Counted from the first letter of the stretch, positions 1 to 8,765 are shown. The stretch: DNA of 64,000 bases from Salinicola endophyticus (GCF_003206575.1 NZ_PZJO01000005.1:33476-97475); one strand, 5' to 3'. The notes: generated from the sequence alone by a model not told the origin. Numbers and translations are program-made.

Positions 1-69
1 CGCACGGGGTCTTCTGCGTTATGCTGCGGGGTTGCGTCACCCTGCTGCTGATCACGGGCCCATGAGCGT

Positions 70-957
70 ATGAACGATCACGACCGCCGCGACGCCTTCC
101 TCGATGCGCTGTGGCTCGAGCGTGGTGTCAGTGAAAACACGCTGAGCGCCTACCGCCACGACCTGTCGGTCTGGATCGATTTCCTCGACAGCCGCGACGA
201 GCGGCTGCTGGCGCCCGCTGCGAATAGCGTCAACGCCTTCGTCGATGGCCGTCGCGAGACTTACCATGCGCGCTCGGTGGCGCGGCTGCTGTCGTGCCTG
301 CGGCGCTTCTACCGCTGGGCGCTGGGGGAGGGGCTGATCGCCCAGGACCCGCTGGCGGAGATCGAGCCGCCGAAGATCCGCCCCGGTCTACCGGCGACCC
401 TCGACGAGCGCGACGTCGAGCGGCTGCTGGCGGCGCCGGACGTCGACTCGGCGCTGGGCCTGCGCGACCGCGCCATGCTCGAACTGCTCTACGCCTGCGG
501 CCTGCGCGTCTCCGAGCTGGTGGGGCTCAGCGTCGCGGCGGTCAATCTGCGTCAGGGCGTGGTGCTGGTGCGGGGCAAGGGCGACAAGGAGCGTCTGGTC
601 CCGCTGGGCGAAGAGGCCCTGGCCTGGCTCGAGCGCTATCTGCGCCAGGGGCGCGGTGAGCTGATGCGCGACAGTCGCCAGCCCGCGCTCTTCCCCGGGC
701 GCGCAGACGCCTGCATGACGCGCCAGACCTTCTGGTACCGGATCAAGCACTATGCCCGCCTGGCGGCGATCGACAAGCCGCTGTCGCCGCACACCCTGCG
801 CCACGCCTTTGCCACGCATCTATTGAATCATGGCGCCAATTTACGTGTCGTACAGCTACTGCTGGGGCATAGTGATCTATCCACCACGCAGATCTACACG
901 CATGTGGCCCAGGCCCGCCTGGAAGCCCTGCACGCCCAACATCACCCGAGAGGTTGA
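70..957 (+). CDS. xerD: Tyrosine recombinase XerD
   Basis: Site-specific recombinase that works with XerC at the dif site to resolve chromosome dimers at division. The 295 residues match the usual XerD length. The N-terminal SAM-like core-binding domain covers about residues 1-95 (GVSENTLSAYRHDL). The C-terminal catalytic domain carries the first catalytic Arg in GLRVSEL, the Lys region (GKGDKERLVPLG), the HTLRHAFATHLL box with His and Arg, LLGHSDLSTTQ, and the nucleophilic Tyr in IYTHV near residue 279. The start is the ATG after CATGAGCGT. The stop lies two bases before dsbC, so the two genes are probably co-transcribed. XerD is preferred to XerC because of the dsbC-hom-thrC neighbourhood. 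Confidence 0.95.
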   Translation: MNDHDRRDAFLDALWLERGVSENTLSAYRHDLSVWIDFLDSRDERLLAPAANSVNAFVDGRRETYHARSVARLLSCLRRFYRWALGEGLIAQDPLAEIEPPKIRPGLPATLDERDVERLLAAPDVDSALGLRDRAMLELLYACGLRVSELVGLSVAAVNLRQGVVLVRGKGDKERLVPLGEEALAWLERYLRQGRGELMRDSRQPALFPGRADACMTRQTFWYRIKHYARLAAIDKPLSPHTLRHAFATHLLNHGANLRVVQLLLGHSDLSTTQIYTHVAQARLEALHAQHHPRG

Positions 958-959
958 AC

Positions 960-1709
960 ATGAGAAGTCGCTCGACCCTGGCCGCGCTGGCGCTGGCCGG
1001 ACTCTGCCTGACGCCCGTTGCCTTCGCCAAGCCGCCCAGTGATCTGGCCGCCAAGCTCAATGCCCATAGCGGCCAGCCGCTGCCGATCGAGTCGATCGAC
1101 GACTCGCCGCTGCCGGGGCTCTACGAGGTGCGGCTGAAGGGGGGTAACACGCTCTACGCGGATGCCAAGGGTGAGTATCTGATCGTCGGCGACCTCTACC
1201 AGAACGCCAAGGATGGCATGGTCAACCTGACCGAGCAGGCAGCCAATGCACGCCGCCAGGCGCTGATCGACAAGGTGCCCGAGGATCAGCGGGTGGTCTA
1301 CAAGCCGGCAGGCAAGGTCAAGGCCAGGCTCACGGTGTTCACCGATACCACCTGCCCCTACTGTCATAAGCTGCACGCCGAGATGAACCAGCTCAACGCC
1401 ATGGGCATCGAAGTCGACTATCTCGCCTTCCCGCGCATGGGCCCTGACTCCGACGCCGCGCGCCAGCTGGCCAAGGTGTGGTGTTCCGACAACCGCTCCG
1501 AGGCGATGAGTGCCGCCTTCCGCGGCGATGCGGTGGACGCCCCGGCGAGCTGTGATGCACCGATCGCCAAGCAGTACCAGTTGGGGGTCGAATCCGGTAT
1601 CCAGGGGACCCCCGCGATCATCTTCCCCGATGGCAAGATGGTACCGGGCTATCTGCCGGCCAAGCGCCTGGCGGCGATGCTCGGCATCGACCCCAGCGGC
1701 GAGAGCTGA
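960..1709 (+). CDS. dsbC: Thiol:disulfide interchange protein DsbC
   Basis: Periplasmic disulfide isomerase that reshuffles wrongly paired cysteines and is kept reduced by DsbD. The product of 249 residues begins with a Sec signal peptide (MRSRSTLAALALAGLCL then cleavage after AFA, about residue 23). An N-terminal dimerisation domain follows, then a thioredoxin-like domain with the active site TTCPYCHKLH (CxxC, about residues 130-133). A second cysteine pair lies further on (KVWC, ASCDAP) and a cis-Pro loop in GTPAII. ATG 960 is chosen over an in-frame TTG at 954 because GAGAGG stands just upstream and the signal peptide then starts at Met. It follows xerD by two bases. Confidence 0.95.
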   Translation: MRSRSTLAALALAGLCLTPVAFAKPPSDLAAKLNAHSGQPLPIESIDDSPLPGLYEVRLKGGNTLYADAKGEYLIVGDLYQNAKDGMVNLTEQAANARRQALIDKVPEDQRVVYKPAGKVKARLTVFTDTTCPYCHKLHAEMNQLNAMGIEVDYLAFPRMGPDSDAARQLAKVWCSDNRSEAMSAAFRGDAVDAPASCDAPIAKQYQLGVESGIQGTPAIIFPDGKMVPGYLPAKRLAAMLGIDPSGES

Positions 1710-2060
1710 AACCGGGCCCTGCCGCCGCTTGGGAAACGCTGAATCAATCGCCGAACGAGATGAAGGGCAAGTCGCACGTAACGCAGAAGGCGAGACATAA
1801 CATGGGGTTAGGCGAGCCTTCGAGTACCGCGCAACGCAGTCATTCGCTCGTGCAGGCATTTGAGCAGTGGTTCCCTTGACAAGGGGGGCGGGGCTTTCTA
1901 CCGTGACCGGCCCCCGCGGCGCTGCAGCCGGCGCCAGGGGCGCGCAAGAAGGGCGGCCAGGGGGCATGGCCGACCCCAACCCAAGGTTCGTGGCAGTGGG
2001 CCTTCAGACAATCATGCGGGGCGGCAATCTTGCCGCGCCGCGAGACAGGGGAGTGATATC
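1710..2060 (+). other. dsbC-hom intergenic leader region
   Basis: About 350 bases without a convincing gene. The hom reading frame stays open through it, but the upstream translation (Arg/Gly-rich) does not resemble homoserine dehydrogenase, so it is treated as untranslated. It contains a promoter-like pair near 1876-1904 followed by a G/C-rich stretch able to fold. No threonine- or isoleucine-rich leader peptide was seen, so attenuation as in the enteric thr operon is not supported. Confidence 0.5.
1876..1904 (+). promoter_or_regulatory. Predicted sigma-70 promoter for hom-thrC
   Basis: A perfect -35 box TTGACA (1876-1881) is followed after 17 bases by TACCGT (1899-1904), a partial match to TATAAT. 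It lies about 155 bases upstream of the hom start, leaving a G/C-rich leader. This is a sequence match only. Confidence 0.45.
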
Positions 2061-3377
2061 TTGAAACCGGTGAGAGTGGGTATCTGCGGTTTGGGCACCG
2101 TGGGCGGGGGCACCTTCAATGTGCTGACGCGCAACGCCGACGAGATCGCGCGTCGCGCCGGTCGCCCGATCGTGATCGAGCAGGTGGGCGCGCGCCGCGA
2201 CAACCCTGACTGCGACACCACCGGTATCAAGCTCACCCGCGACATTTTCGACGTGGCACGCAATCCCGACGTCGACGTGCTGGTCGAGCTGGTCGGCGGC
2301 TACGACGTCGCCCGCGAGCTGGTGATGACCGCCATCGAGCATGGCAAGCACGTGGTCACCGCCAACAAGGCGCTGATCGCGGTCTATGGCAACGAGATCT
2401 TCCGTGCCGCTCACCAGAAGGGCGTGATCGTCGCCTTCGAAGCGGCGGTGGCCGGTGGCATCCCGGTGATCAAGTCGCTGCGCGAGGGGTTGGGCGCCAA
2501 CCGTATCCAGTGGCTCGCCGGCATCATCAACGGCACCGGCAACTACATACTGACCCATATGCGCGACGAGGGCCGGGCCTTCGAGGACGTGCTCGCCGAG
2601 GCCCAGGCCCTGGGCTATGCCGAGGCCGACCCGACCTTCGACGTCGAGGGTATCGACGCCGCTCACAAGCTCACCATCCTCGCCTCGATCGCCTACGGCG
2701 TGCCACTGCAGTTCGACCGCGCCTACACCGAGGGTATCGCCCGGATCACCGCGGACGATGTCGAGCAGGCGGACAACCTCGGCTACACCATCAAGCATCT
2801 GGGCATCACCCGGCGCAGCGACAGCGGCGTCGAGCTGCGCGTGCATCCGACCCTGATCCCCAAGGAGCGCCTGCTGGCCAATGTCCATGGGGTCAAGAAC
2901 GCCATCGCGGTGATGGGCGACGCCACCGGCCCGACGCTCTACTACGGTGCTGGTGCCGGGGCCGAGCCGACCGCCTCGGCGGTGGTCGCGGACCTGCTCG
3001 ACGTGGCCCGCGACATCACCACCGCGCACCACTACCGGGTGCCCTACCTGGCCTTCAGCGGGGTCAACGACGAGGCCAACGCGCTGCCGATCCTGCCCAT
3101 GGAGGATATCGTCACCGCCTACTACCTGCGGCTGCTGGCGGTGGATCGCCCCGGGGTGCTGGCGCGGGTCGCCACCATCCTTTCCGAACACGGCATCTCG
3201 ATCGAAGCGATCATCCAGAAAGAGGCCACCGAGGGTGAGCTGGTGCCGATCATTCTGATGACCCACCGCACCCGCGAGCAGCACATGAACGAAGCGATTC
3301 GCCAGCTCGAGTCGCTGGCCGATATCGCCGGTCCGGTGACGCGGATTCGGGTCGAGTCCCTGGACGAGCAGGAATAA
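2061..3377 (+). CDS. hom: Homoserine dehydrogenase
   Basis: NAD(P)H-dependent reduction of aspartate semialdehyde to homoserine, the branch point to threonine and methionine. Monofunctional form of 438 residues, the usual length. It opens with a Rossmann nucleotide-binding motif (VGICGLGTVGGGT). The catalytic domain has TANKALIA, GGIPVIKSLREG, and NGTGNYIL with ADPTFDVEG, where the catalytic and substrate-binding residues of the family lie. The last ~80 residues form an ACT domain (LRLLAVDRPGVLARVATIL), the site of threonine feedback inhibition in relatives. The start is TTG 2061, preceded by GGGGAG and matching the N-terminus typical of Pseudomonas Hom. The frame is open upstream but that part is unlike the family. 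thrC follows after 50 bases. Confidence 0.95.
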   Translation: MKPVRVGICGLGTVGGGTFNVLTRNADEIARRAGRPIVIEQVGARRDNPDCDTTGIKLTRDIFDVARNPDVDVLVELVGGYDVARELVMTAIEHGKHVVTANKALIAVYGNEIFRAAHQKGVIVAFEAAVAGGIPVIKSLREGLGANRIQWLAGIINGTGNYILTHMRDEGRAFEDVLAEAQALGYAEADPTFDVEGIDAAHKLTILASIAYGVPLQFDRAYTEGIARITADDVEQADNLGYTIKHLGITRRSDSGVELRVHPTLIPKERLLANVHGVKNAIAVMGDATGPTLYYGAGAGAEPTASAVVADLLDVARDITTAHHYRVPYLAFSGVNDEANALPILPMEDIVTAYYLRLLAVDRPGVLARVATILSEHGISIEAIIQKEATEGELVPIILMTHRTREQHMNEAIRQLESLADIAGPVTRIRVESLDEQE

Positions 3378-3427
3378 GTCGCGACTGACAGCACGGGCTA
3401 GCAGCCCAGGACCGAGTGGAAACCAAT

Positions 3428-4816
3428 ATGCGTTATATCAGTACGCGCGGGCAGGCGCCGGCGCTGAATTTCGAGGAAGTGGTGTTGACCGGTCTGGCCA
3501 GCGATGGCGGGCTCTACGTGCCGGAGACGGTGCCGCAGCTGTCGGCGGAGACGCTGGCGGGGATGGCGGGGCTGTCGTATGCGGAGATCGCCTTTCAGGT
3601 GATGCAGCCCTTCGTCGGCGGCGAGATCGATGACGAGACCTTCCGCGGTCTGGTCCATGACGCCTACGCCACCTTCAGCCACGACGCGGTGGTGCCGCTC
3701 AACCAGCTCGACGCCAATCATTTCCTGCTCGAGCTGTTCCACGGCCCCACGCTGGCGTTCAAGGACGTCGCGCTGCAGCTGCTGGGGCGCATCCTCGATC
3801 ACTTCCTGGCCAAGCGCGGCGAGCGTGCGGTGATCATGGGTGCGACCTCCGGCGATACCGGCTCGGCGGCGATCGAGGGGTGCCGTCACTGCGATCATCT
3901 CGACATCTTCATCCTGCACCCGCACAACCGCGTCTCCGAGGTTCAGCGGCGGCAGATGACCACGGTGCTCGCCGACAACGTCTTCAATATCGCCATCGAG
4001 GGCAACTTCGACGACGCCCAGGCGATGGTCAAGGCGAGCTTCGCCGATCAGGCGTTCCTCAACGGCACCCGCCTGGTGGCGGTCAACTCGATCAACTGGG
4101 CGCGTATCATGGCCCAGATCGTCTACTACGTGGCCTCTGCGGTCGCCCTCGGTGCGCCGCATCGCGAGGTGAGCTTCTGCGTGCCCTCGGCCAACTTCGG
4201 CAACCTCTTCGCCGGCTACATGGCGAGTCAGATGGGGCTGCCGGTGAAGCAGTTCATCATCGCCACCAACGCCAACGACATCCTGCACCGCACGCTCGCC
4301 GACAACGACTTCTCCAAGCGTGAACTCGCCGCCACCCTGGCGCCGTCGATGGATATCGTGGTGTCGTCGAACTTCGAGCGGCTGCTGTTCGACGCCTACG
4401 AACGCGACGGCACTGCCGTACGCGAGCTCCTCGAACGCTTCCAGCGCGAGCCGGCGGCACTCGCCGAGGCGCCGCTGGCGCGGCTGCGCGAGAAGTTCTC
4501 GAGCTTCAGCGTCGATGACGACACCATCCTCGAGGTGATCCGCGAGGCGCACCAGCGCACCAAGGAGCTGCTCGATCCGCACACCGCCACCGGCTATCGC
4601 GCCGTCGAGCGGGTGCGTGCCGACCGCGCCACGCCGATGATCACCCTGGCCACCGCGCATCCGGCCAAGTTCGCCGAGGCGGTGGTCAAGGCGGGCTTCA
4701 CCGGCGCCCCGCTGCCGCCGCACATGGATGACCTGCTGGCGCGGGAAGAGCGCTACAGCGTGCTGCCGGCGGAGCTCGCTGCGGTCCAGCGCTTCGTCGC
4801 CGACAATCGCCGCTGA
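3428..4816 (+). CDS. thrC: Threonine synthase
   Basis: PLP enzyme converting O-phosphohomoserine to threonine, the last step of the pathway begun by the upstream hom. The 462 residues fit the class found in Pseudomonas, E. coli and yeast. Visible are the N-terminal MRYISTRGQAPALNFEE, the PLP lysine in GPTLAFKDVALQ (about residue 107), the phosphate-binding loop GATSGDTGSAA, and NSINWARIMAQ and CVPSANFGN of the fold-type II core. ATG 3428 is used rather than GTG 3416 because family members begin MRYIS. Gene order hom-thrC with a short gap suggests one transcript. Confidence 0.95.
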   Translation: MRYISTRGQAPALNFEEVVLTGLASDGGLYVPETVPQLSAETLAGMAGLSYAEIAFQVMQPFVGGEIDDETFRGLVHDAYATFSHDAVVPLNQLDANHFLLELFHGPTLAFKDVALQLLGRILDHFLAKRGERAVIMGATSGDTGSAAIEGCRHCDHLDIFILHPHNRVSEVQRRQMTTVLADNVFNIAIEGNFDDAQAMVKASFADQAFLNGTRLVAVNSINWARIMAQIVYYVASAVALGAPHREVSFCVPSANFGNLFAGYMASQMGLPVKQFIIATNANDILHRTLADNDFSKRELAATLAPSMDIVVSSNFERLLFDAYERDGTAVRELLERFQREPAALAEAPLARLREKFSSFSVDDDTILEVIREAHQRTKELLDPHTATGYRAVERVRADRATPMITLATAHPAKFAEAVVKAGFTGAPLPPHMDDLLAREERYSVLPAELAAVQRFVADNRR

Positions 4817-4880
4817 TAGCGGCGCAAACGAGGGGGCGGGTGCCCGACGCGCCCGGTCCAATCCTGCGAGGATAGGGATC

Positions 4881-5501
4881 ATGCTGAGGATCTGGGGACG
4901 CACCAACTCGACCAACGTCAAGAAGGTGCTGTGGTGTGCCGAGGAGCTGGCGCTGCCCTTCGAACGAATCGATGCGGGCGGCGCCTATGGCGTGGTCGAC
5001 GAACCCGCCTACCGGGCCATGAATCCCAACGGTCTGATCCCTTGCCTGCAGGACGACGACCTCGTGCTGTGGGAATCCAACGCGATCGTGCGCTATCTGT
5101 GCGCCAAATATGGGCGCGGCTCCCTGCATGAGGCGGATCCCGCGGCGCGTGCCGAGGCCGACAAGTGGATGGACTGGACGACCTCGTCGTTGGCCTCCCC
5201 CTTCAAGGCCGTGTTCTGGAATACGGTGCGCCTGTCGGCGGAGCAGCGCGACGACAAGGCGCTCGAAGAAGGGCTGGCTGCCTGCGGCACGCTACTCGGC
5301 AGGGTAGATCGGACGCTGTCCGAACAGCCCTTTTTGTCGGGGACGGCGTGGGGTATGGGAGACATCCCGCTGGGCTGCTTTGCCTATGCGTGGTTCGAAA
5401 TGGATATCGAGCGTCCCGACCTGCCGCATCTGGCAGCCTGGTACGCGCGGCTGCAGTCGCGTCCCGCCTACCGCCAGCACGTCATGATCGCGCTCACCTG
5501 A
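4881..5501 (+). CDS. Glutathione S-transferase family protein
   Basis: Cytosolic GST of 206 residues with an N-terminal thioredoxin-like domain (residues 1-80, LRIWGRTNSTNVKKVLW, then the cis-Pro/Glu-Ser glutathione-binding elements PNGLIPCLQ and LWESNAIVRYL) and an all-helical C-terminal domain (WMDWTTSS onward). Members of this group conjugate or reduce electrophiles with glutathione, or act as peroxidases; the actual substrate cannot be told. The Ser/Thr-rich loop RTNSTN near residue 10 is the likely site of the catalytic hydroxyl. ATG 4881 has AGGATAGGG upstream. It sits between thrC and recJ with short gaps and may ride on the same transcript. Confidence 0.88.
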   Translation: MLRIWGRTNSTNVKKVLWCAEELALPFERIDAGGAYGVVDEPAYRAMNPNGLIPCLQDDDLVLWESNAIVRYLCAKYGRGSLHEADPAARAEADKWMDWTTSSLASPFKAVFWNTVRLSAEQRDDKALEEGLAACGTLLGRVDRTLSEQPFLSGTAWGMGDIPLGCFAYAWFEMDIERPDLPHLAAWYARLQSRPAYRQHVMIALT

Positions 5502-5527
5502 GCTAGAGGTGCCGCGTCAGGGTAATC

Positions 5528-7351
5528 ATGCCAGGAGGCTGCTTGGACCCCGATCTTTCCCGGTCATCGCTCGATGAACTCACCCGTCCGCGCCTGCTCC
5601 CACGCGAGCGCGACGCCGCGCTCTATCGACGCGCCCAGGATGCCGGGCTCTCCGAGCTGCAGGCGCGGGTCCTGGCCGGACGTCTGGCAGGGTATGCAGG
5701 GCCGCTGGAGGCGCTGATCGATCCGGCCCTGCGCCATCTCAGCCATCCCGAGCGGCTGGCCGATGCGCGCCGCGGTGCCGAACGGATCGCGCGGGCGGTG
5801 AGCGAAGGCGAGCACATCGGCATCCTCACCGATTACGACGTCGACGGCATCACCTCCCATGTGGTGATCCTGCGCGCGCTGACCGAGCTGTTCGGCGTGC
5901 CTGCCAACCGCCTGCACAGTCTGATCGGCCACCGTATCAACGATGGCTACGGCATCAGTCTGCCGCTGGTCGAGCGCACCCTGGCACTCAAGCCGCGGCC
6001 GACGCTGGTGGTCACCGCCGACTGCGGCTCCTCCGACGAGCCGCGTATCGCCCGCCTGCGTGACGCCGGCATCGACGTGGTAGTGACCGATCACCATGCG
6101 CTGCCGCAGGCGGGGCCGCCGGCCTCGGCCTACGCCACCATCAACCCCACCCGCGACGACTGCGACTACCCCGACAAGACCATCGCCGGCTGCATGGTGG
6201 CGTGGCTGATGATGTCGCTCACCCGGGCAGTACTGATCGAGCAGGGCGTGCTCTCTGGGTCGACGCCCAAGCTCGCCCCCTGGCTCTCCTACGTCGCCCT
6301 GGGCACGGTGGCGGACTGCGTCTCGCTGGGTGGCAGTGCCGCCAACCGTGCGGTGGTGACCTACGGCCTGCGTCTGATCAATCGCATGCAGGCGCCGTGC
6401 TGGCGGGTGATGGCGGAGCGCCTGGGGAGTGACAGCGTGCCGTTCGACGCCGAGACCCTGGCCTTCCAGATGGGGCCTCGCATCAACGCACGCTCGCGTC
6501 TCGATGACCCCTACGCGGCGCTGCACTTCATGCTGGCGACGGACGACGACCTGGCCCGACGCCACCTGCAGGTGCTCGACGACGACAACCAGGCGCGCAA
6601 GGCGCTGGAAGCGGACATGGTCGAGCAGGCCCGGGGGCTGGCGTTGACGCAGCTGGCCGAGGCCCCGCCGGCGCTGGTGATCCACCTGCCGCAGGGCCAT
6701 GCCGGGGTGCAGGGGATCGTCGCCTCGCGCCTGGTCCAGACCTACGGCCGGCCGACCCTGGTGCTCACCCCGGCCACTGCGCCGGAGATGCTCACCGGCT
6801 CGGGGCGCTCGATCGAGGCGCTGCATCTGCGCGACGCCCTGCAGCGCGTTCACGAGCTGGCGCCGGAGAGCCTACCGCGCTTCGGTGGCCACCGTGGCGC
6901 CGCCGGTGTGGGGGTGCCGCTGGGTGAACTCGAGCGTTTCCGCGATGCCTTCCTGCAGGCGGTGGGCGAGCAGCTGGGCGGGCGTGAGCTCTATCCGGTG
7001 GTATGGACCGACGGCGAGCTGGACGCGGCGCAGCTGTCACTGGCCACCCTCGACGAGCTGGCGGCGCTGGCACCCTATGGGCGCGAATTCGAGGCGCCGC
7101 TGTTCGAGGCGACCTTTCACGTCGAGCAACTGCGTGCGGTGGGGGCGGAGGGCAACCACCTGATGCTGGAGCTCTCCCGCGATGCCAGCGTCACCCGCGC
7201 CATCTGGTTCCGCGCCCTGGCGCCGGGGGCCGCGCATCCGATCGCGGTCGGCGACCGTGTACGCTGCGGCTTCAAGCTCTCGCGCAACCGCTGGAAAGGG
7301 CGCGAGTCGCTGCAACTGATGGTCGAACACGCCGAACGCTTGAGCGCCTGA
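5528..7351 (+). CDS. recJ: RecJ-family single-strand DNA exonuclease
   Basis: DHH/DHHA1 phosphoesterase, by homology a 5'-3' single-strand exonuclease used in recombination and mismatch repair. It has 607 residues, slightly longer than E. coli RecJ (577). Metal-site motifs are present: LTDYDVDGITSH (DxD), VTADCGSSDEPR, VVVTDHHALP (DHH), LGTVADCVSLGG. The DHHA1 part has GSGRSIEALHLRDAL and FGGHRGAAGVG, and a C-terminal OB-like segment follows. Oddities: the motif normally read GPR(L)NAAGR is GPRINARSR, and the N-terminus is unlike Pseudomonas RecJ, so a divergent or paralogous member is possible. ATG 5528 is used; TTG 5543, four bases after a perfect AGGAGG, is a real alternative. Confidence 0.85.
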   Translation: MPGGCLDPDLSRSSLDELTRPRLLPRERDAALYRRAQDAGLSELQARVLAGRLAGYAGPLEALIDPALRHLSHPERLADARRGAERIARAVSEGEHIGILTDYDVDGITSHVVILRALTELFGVPANRLHSLIGHRINDGYGISLPLVERTLALKPRPTLVVTADCGSSDEPRIARLRDAGIDVVVTDHHALPQAGPPASAYATINPTRDDCDYPDKTIAGCMVAWLMMSLTRAVLIEQGVLSGSTPKLAPWLSYVALGTVADCVSLGGSAANRAVVTYGLRLINRMQAPCWRVMAERLGSDSVPFDAETLAFQMGPRINARSRLDDPYAALHFMLATDDDLARRHLQVLDDDNQARKALEADMVEQARGLALTQLAEAPPALVIHLPQGHAGVQGIVASRLVQTYGRPTLVLTPATAPEMLTGSGRSIEALHLRDALQRVHELAPESLPRFGGHRGAAGVGVPLGELERFRDAFLQAVGEQLGGRELYPVVWTDGELDAAQLSLATLDELAALAPYGREFEAPLFEATFHVEQLRAVGAEGNHLMLELSRDASVTRAIWFRALAPGAAHPIAVGDRVRCGFKLSRNRWKGRESLQLMVEHAERLSA

Positions 7352-7582
7352 GCGGCCTGACACCGTCGTCTCTCCACGATCATCGCTGTCGAGCCCGCCG
7401 TGCCCACCTGCATGGCGCTGCTCCGCCCCTACGAGATCCACCACCCCGCCGGCATTGGCGCTATCATGAGCCGCCTCGCGCACCGCGAGAGACGCAGCAG
7501 CGCCACAAGCGCCGCGCTCCCCGCCAGGCCGGCGGCGCCACCGCGCCACGGCGATGGCCATCCAACGCCAAGGGAACCCTCG

Positions 7583-8197
7583 ATGGACAGCCCACAGATC
7601 CGTCATCGGATGCATGAAGACGTACTCGCCATTCTGCTTGGCTCGGCCTGTGCCGCGCTCGGGGTGGTGCTCTATCAGCACGCCCAGATTCTGATCGGCA
7701 GTACGGCCGGGATCGCGCTGTTGATCAGCTACGCCACCGGCTGGCCTTTCGGACCGGTGTTCTTCGTGGTCAATCTGCCGTTCTACTGGCTCGCCTGGCA
7801 GCGGATCGGGCACCAGTTCACGCTCAAGACCTTCGCCGCCATCGCATTGCTCTCCTGGCTCAGCTGGCATATCGGTGACTGGGTCGAGATCGGGACGGTG
7901 ACGCCACTGTTCGCGGCGCTGATGGGCGGCGCGCTGATCGGACTGGGGGTGCTCTCGCTGTTTCGCCACCGCGGCAGCCTGGGTGGCTTCAATATCCTCG
8001 CGCTGCACCTGCATGACCGCTACGGCTGGAGCGCGGGCAAGGTGCAACTGGGGCTCGATGGCCTGGTGATGCTGGCGGCGTTCGCCGTGCTACCGGTGAG
8101 CAACGTGCTCTACTCGATTCTGGGGGCGGCGGTGCTCAGCGGCATTCTGACCCTCAACCACCGGCCGGGGCGCTATACCGGGGTCAGCCGCAACTGA
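7583..8197 (+). CDS. YitT family membrane protein
   Basis: Integral membrane protein of 204 residues with about five hydrophobic segments: DVLAILLGSACAALGVVLY, GIALLISYATGW through FFVVNLPFYWLAW, FAAIALLSWL, FAALMGGALIGLGV, and the tail LVMLAAFAVLPV to AAVLSGIL. The glycine pattern GSTAGIAL and RHRGSLGGFNILA is characteristic of the YitT family (DUF161). This is the short form without the C-terminal DUF2179 domain. Family function is not established; transport is assumed. ATG 7583 follows AAGGGA at good spacing. The frame is open upstream but that part is not membrane-like. Confidence 0.82.
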   Translation: MDSPQIRHRMHEDVLAILLGSACAALGVVLYQHAQILIGSTAGIALLISYATGWPFGPVFFVVNLPFYWLAWQRIGHQFTLKTFAAIALLSWLSWHIGDWVEIGTVTPLFAALMGGALIGLGVLSLFRHRGSLGGFNILALHLHDRYGWSAGKVQLGLDGLVMLAAFAVLPVSNVLYSILGAAVLSGILTLNHRPGRYTGVSRN

Positions 8198-8207
8198 GCG
8201 GTACGCG

Positions 8208-8657
8208 TCAGTAGCAGGGCCATAGCCCCGGTGTCACCAGCTCGATCAGATGCCCGTCCGGATCGCGGAAGTAGAGACTTTCGCTGCCCGGGGGCCAGCG
8301 GGTGCGCCCCTCGATGATCACGCCCTCGGCGTCGAGGTGCGCCTCCCAGGCGGGCAACTGCTCGGCGCCGATCGCCAGCGCCACGTGCTGGCGGCCGGCG
8401 CCGTCGTGGGGAGGAATCGTACCCATGCCGTCGGGCAGCGTCACCGTGGTGTCGGTCTCGCCGCGCTGGAACACCAGCAGCATGCTGGCGCCCACCGGGT
8501 AGGCGAGAAAGCGCTCGTCGGCGAGATGCGGCTCCAGGCCCAGTACGCGCTCGAAGAACGCCCGGGCGCGGGCCTTGTCGGCGGTGTAGAGCACGCTCTC
8601 GACGATCCCGTCGAGCGGCGGTGCGCCGTTGCTGGAGGTGTCGGACGCGGAGGACAT
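8208..8657 (-). CDS. VOC (glyoxalase/bleomycin-resistance fold) family protein
   Basis: Small metalloenzyme-fold protein of 149 residues with two beta-alpha-beta-beta-beta modules. Module 1 runs from about residue 18 (VESVLYTADKARARAFFERV) to FQRG. Module 2 starts at GRQHVALAIG and ends with YFRDPDGHLIELVTPG, the classic VOC ending that supplies a metal-binding Glu; the His of QHVAL is the likely partner. VOC proteins include glyoxalases, dioxygenases and thiol-transfer resistance enzymes; the substrate is unknown here. It is transcribed in the direction of the copper unit and begins about 35 bases after the small membrane peptide, so it could be the last gene of that operon. Confidence 0.85.
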   Translation of the reverse strand: MSSASDTSSNGAPPLDGIVESVLYTADKARARAFFERVLGLEPHLADERFLAYPVGASMLLVFQRGETDTTVTLPDGMGTIPPHDGAGRQHVALAIGAEQLPAWEAHLDAEGVIIEGRTRWPPGSESLYFRDPDGHLIELVTPGLWPCY

Positions 8658-8690
8658 GGGGTCTCCTGTGGGTCGACGGGGCGCTGGCGC

Positions 8691-8765
8691 TCAGCCCTTG
8701 AGCCAGAACCACCAAACGATAAAGACGATGAGCGCCAGGCCCAGCGTATTGAGCAGTATCAGCAT
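8691..8765 (-). CDS. 24-residue single-span membrane peptide coupled to copA
   Basis: A short ORF below usual gene-calling limits: ATG at 8763-8765, stop at 8691-8693. The product is 24 residues, [15 protein letters not shown] followed by a Trp-rich end (IVWWFWLKG). It is almost wholly hydrophobic with one Lys near the C-terminus, as for a single transmembrane helix with its C-terminal end in the cytoplasm. Evidence that it is translated: a Shine-Dalgarno AGGAG (8774-8778 on the minus strand) eight bases before the ATG, and the TGATG arrangement in which its start overlaps the copA stop codon by one base. By analogy with KdpF or MgtR it could be a subunit or regulator of the P-type ATPase; this is inference. 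I do not recognise a named family. Confidence 0.65.
   Translation of the reverse strand: MLILLNTLGLALIVFIVWWFWLKG

Noticed and set aside
1-69. Possible end of a gene upstream of xerD
   Set aside because: Two frames remain open to stops at 65 and 73; too short to decide between them.
942-1979. A 345-codon minus-strand frame covering dsbC and the region before hom
   Set aside because: Composition is shadow-like, and dsbC on the plus strand is certain.
1860-2060. A 67-codon N-terminal extension of homoserine dehydrogenase
   Set aside because: The extension is Arg/Gly-rich, unlike the family; TTG 2061 has a ribosome-binding site and the expected N-terminus.
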